Source: an uncultured Clostridia bacterium
Lineage (GTDB): Bacteria > Bacillota > Clostridia > Oscillospirales > Acutalibacteraceae
Assembly (NCBI GenBank): GCA_947628175.1
Contig: CANQZA010000012.1
Span: forward strand, 1-40,998
DNA: 40,998 bases
Direction of reading: 5' to 3'
Part shown: one piece after another, positions 39,338-40,998 of the stretch
How the letters are laid out: each line of letters starts with the position of its first letter
Position numbering within the stretch: the first letter of the stretch is position 1
The notes under the pieces: generated by a model
Seen by the model: the letters and a program-made list of their open reading frames with translations, nothing else
Databases searched by the model: none
What the model was told of the DNA's origin: nothing
Made by a program: the position numbers and the translations under genes

Positions 39338-40998
39338 CTATTTGAACTGTCTTAACAGCTCCTCTCTCGAAAGAGGGCATTTTCTTGCACTGTCGTCATA
39401 CGGTATGGCTCTGATGATTTTACCGTCATAAGAGGATACAAGGAATGAACATTCCCTGTTGCACAGAGTGCATATTTTGACAGAATATTTTTCTTTGAGC
39501 GGAACCTGCTTTTTAAGGCTCGATTTTTCAGTAAGCGCGCCTGTGGGGCATAATGAAGTGCAAAGCCCGCAGTTGGTGCACTTTGTCTGATCAAGCGGCA
39601 GTGCAAATGCAGGAGATACGCTTGTTTTAAAGCCTCTGCCCAGTAGCCCGATTGCGCTTATGTCCATAACCTCTTTGCAGGAGCGCACGCAAAGTCCGCA
39701 GAGAATACATTTTGCCGGATTGCGTTCAATAAAGGCATTGGAATCCTGATTGTACTTTTGCGGCATCTCACCCTCAAAGCGCTGCGGATTTATGTCATAT
39801 CTCTGCGCAACGGAAAGAAGTTTGCATTTGAAATATTCACGGCATCCGCATTCGAGGCACCTTTGCGCTTCCTTTTGCGCCTCCTCGGCTGTAAGACCGA
39901 GTGATACCTCGTCAAAGCTGTTTTTCCTTGTATTTGCGTCAAGCACCTTTGCGGTAGTTTTTGAGACCTTTTCCCTGCCTGAATAGTCAATCGTATCCTC
40001 ATTGCGCTTGCTGATGTATTTGGGTGTGAAATCAAGCGCCTCATCCCGGAGATATGCGTCAACCGTTTCGGCGCATCGTCCCGCTTCGCCTATTGCCTCA
40101 ATAGCGATTGAAGCACCTTTGTTGGTAGCGTCACCTATTGCGAAAACACCGTCCGTATCGGTTAAAAATGTGTCCTCGTCTGCCTTTATTGTGCCTCTGT
40201 CCGTAAGCGCAACAACTGAAAAATCAGTCGGATCGAGCTTTTGCCCGATTGCCATAATAACGCTGTCAAGGGGGAGATATTCCGTTTTTCCCTCAACCGG
40301 GACAGGTCTTCTTCTACCGGATGCATCAGGTTCGCCGAGCTCCATAATCTGAAGCGTCATACCGCATACCTTTCCGTTTTTAGAATGTATTTCAACAGGA
40401 TTGGTGAGAAATTTATAAATAACGCCTTCCTCTTCCGCTTCGGTTATCTCGATTTCCTCGGCAGGCATTTCATTTCTTGTTCGGCGGTAAATAATATAAA
40501 CCTCTTTTGCCCCTAAGCGGACAGCGGTACGGCAGGCGTCCATGGCTGTATTTCCTCCGCCGCATACCGCAACTCTGTCGCCGATGTCGATAGGATTTCC
40601 CTGAATAACACTGCGCAGAAAATCTATGCCTGCGTATACACCGCAGATGTCCTCTCCCTTCACGCTCATAGGTGTTGATTTCCACGCGCCGGGCGCAAGA
40701 ATAACGGCGTCATTGGCTTTCCTCAACGCATCAAGCGTGAAATCTCTGCCGAGTTTTTTGTTGTTGACAAGTTTTACCCCCGTCTTTTCTATGACGGAAA
40801 TTTCGCTGTCCAGTATATCTTTGGGCAGGCGGTACTGGGGAATACCGTACCGCAGCATACCGCCCATTTTGTCCATCATATCGTAAACCGTTACGGTATG
40901 CCCTTTTTGTCTGAGGTAAAACGCCGCTGTAAGACCCGCAGGGCCTCCGCCTATGACGGCAATATTTTTTCCTGTTTCCTTTTCTGTTTTCGGAATGT
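39338..40998 (-). CDS. GltD-like flavin oxidoreductase with [4Fe-4S] domains (N-terminus outside window)
   Basis: The frame is open to the window edge: 552 C-terminal residues of a larger protein. Order: FAD-binding GGGPAGLTAAFYLRQKGH right at the edge, an NAD(P)-binding domain (VAVCGGGNTAMDACRTAVRLGAKEVYIIYRRTRNEMPA), the second FAD motif (GVFAIGDATNKGASIAIEAIGEA), a cysteine cluster ECGCREYFKC, two ferredoxin-type motifs (CILCGLCVRSCKEV and CTNCGLCTSLCPTGA), and a last group CTLCNRECSF...RKCPL resembling NuoG/formate-dehydrogenase entry domains. Such proteins pass electrons between NAD(P)H and ferredoxin or a catalytic subunit of a hydrogenase or formate dehydrogenase. hypB and hypA follow in the same operon, favouring hydrogenase, but the catalytic partner is not visible. 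Confidence 0.87.
   Translation of the reverse strand, partial: IPKTEKETGKNIAVIGGGPAGLTAAFYLRQKGHTVTVYDMMDKMGGMLRYGIPQYRLPKDILDSEISVIEKTGVKLVNNKKLGRDFTLDALRKANDAVILAPGAWKSTPMSVKGEDICGVYAGIDFLRSVIQGNPIDIGDRVAVCGGGNTAMDACRTAVRLGAKEVYIIYRRTRNEMPAEEIEITEAEEEGVIYKFLTNPVEIHSKNGKVCGMTLQIMELGEPDASGRRRPVPVEGKTEYLPLDSVIMAIGQKLDPTDFSVVALTDRGTIKADEDTFLTDTDGVFAIGDATNKGASIAIEAIGEAGRCAETVDAYLRDEALDFTPKYISKRNEDTIDYSGREKVSKTTAKVLDANTRKNSFDEVSLGLTAEEAQKEAQRCLECGCREYFKCKLLSVAQRYDINPQRFEGEMPQKYNQDSNAFIERNPAKCILCGLCVRSCKEVMDISAIGLLGRGFKTSVSPAFALPLDQTKCTNCGLCTSLCPTGALTEKSSLKKQVPLKEKYSVKICTLCNRECSFLVSSYDGKIIRAIPYDDSARKCPLSREELLRQFK

Noticed and set aside
1-40998. tRNA, rRNA, prophage or insertion sequence
   Set aside because: No tRNA-like cloverleaf sequence, rRNA segment, transposase, integrase or flanking repeats were noticed on reading either strand; a dedicated search was not possible.

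Overview
The window looks like chromosome of a low-to-moderate-GC anaerobic Firmicute, most likely a gut Clostridia member of the Oscillospiraceae/Ruminococcaceae type. This rests on gene content rather than a marker gene: a DUF4250 protein, PerR with a reverse rubrerythrin, a class B sortase with an SPxTG substrate, a split transketolase, YkpA-type ABC-F, MgtE, a Na/Pi cotransporter with a PhoP/PhoR-like pair, and hydrogenase-maturation genes next to a flavin/iron-sulfur oxidoreductase. No rRNA, tRNA, CRISPR, prophage or insertion sequence was seen. Genes are densely packed, mostly bounded by clear hairpin terminators.

Layout, left to right. 1-2.2 kb (-): gltX-glnS, two aminoacyl-tRNA synthetases, glnS cut by the window edge. 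2.3-3.6 kb (+): DUF4250, then perR-reverse rubrerythrin behind a 27-bp perfect palindrome. 3.7-5.2 kb (+): a lone polysaccharide pyruvyl transferase. 5.2-7.0 kb (-): the two transketolase halves. 7.2-10.0 kb (-): a surface module with an SPSTG-anchored secreted protein, a class B sortase and an LCP glycopolymer transferase carrying a His-rich cytoplasmic tail. 10.2-14.2 kb (-): MarR regulator and a heterodimeric ABC exporter. 14.4-17.3 kb (+): rsmA, a MATE exporter and a GNAT-like protein. 17.3-19.7 kb (-): GH27 and a PHP phosphoesterase. 19.9-22.75 kb (-): zapA, a U32/RlhA-type protein and maf. 22.8-23.0 kb (+): a candidate structured non-coding RNA. 23.1-25.2 kb: a second MarR regulator (+) and ABC-F (-). 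25.3-29.3 kb (+): rpe, two membrane-anchored exported proteins and mgtE. 29.4-31.1 kb (-): PI-PLC-like protein and GH43. 31.25-32.6 kb (+): a CehA/McbA-type metallohydrolase whose N-terminal domain is a separate overlapping gene. 32.6-36.5 kb (+): Na/Pi cotransporter and PhoB/PhoR-type two-component system behind Pho-box-like repeats. 36.6-38.3 kb (+): a membrane-anchored protein of unknown function and ylmH. 38.3-41.0 kb (-): flavin/Fe-S oxidoreductase (partial), hypB, hypA.

Functional themes are oxidative-stress defence, cell-wall decoration, phosphate uptake with its sensor, and drug export. The strongest candidate for something undescribed is the roughly 164-nt RNA at 22810-22973. It has its own promoter overlapping that of zapA, a predicted pseudoknot, and a terminator that competes with a long-range helix. 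The sortase/LCP/SPSTG module and the rpe-linked exported pair (a degenerate DUF4015-like protein and a cadherin-like protein) come next.
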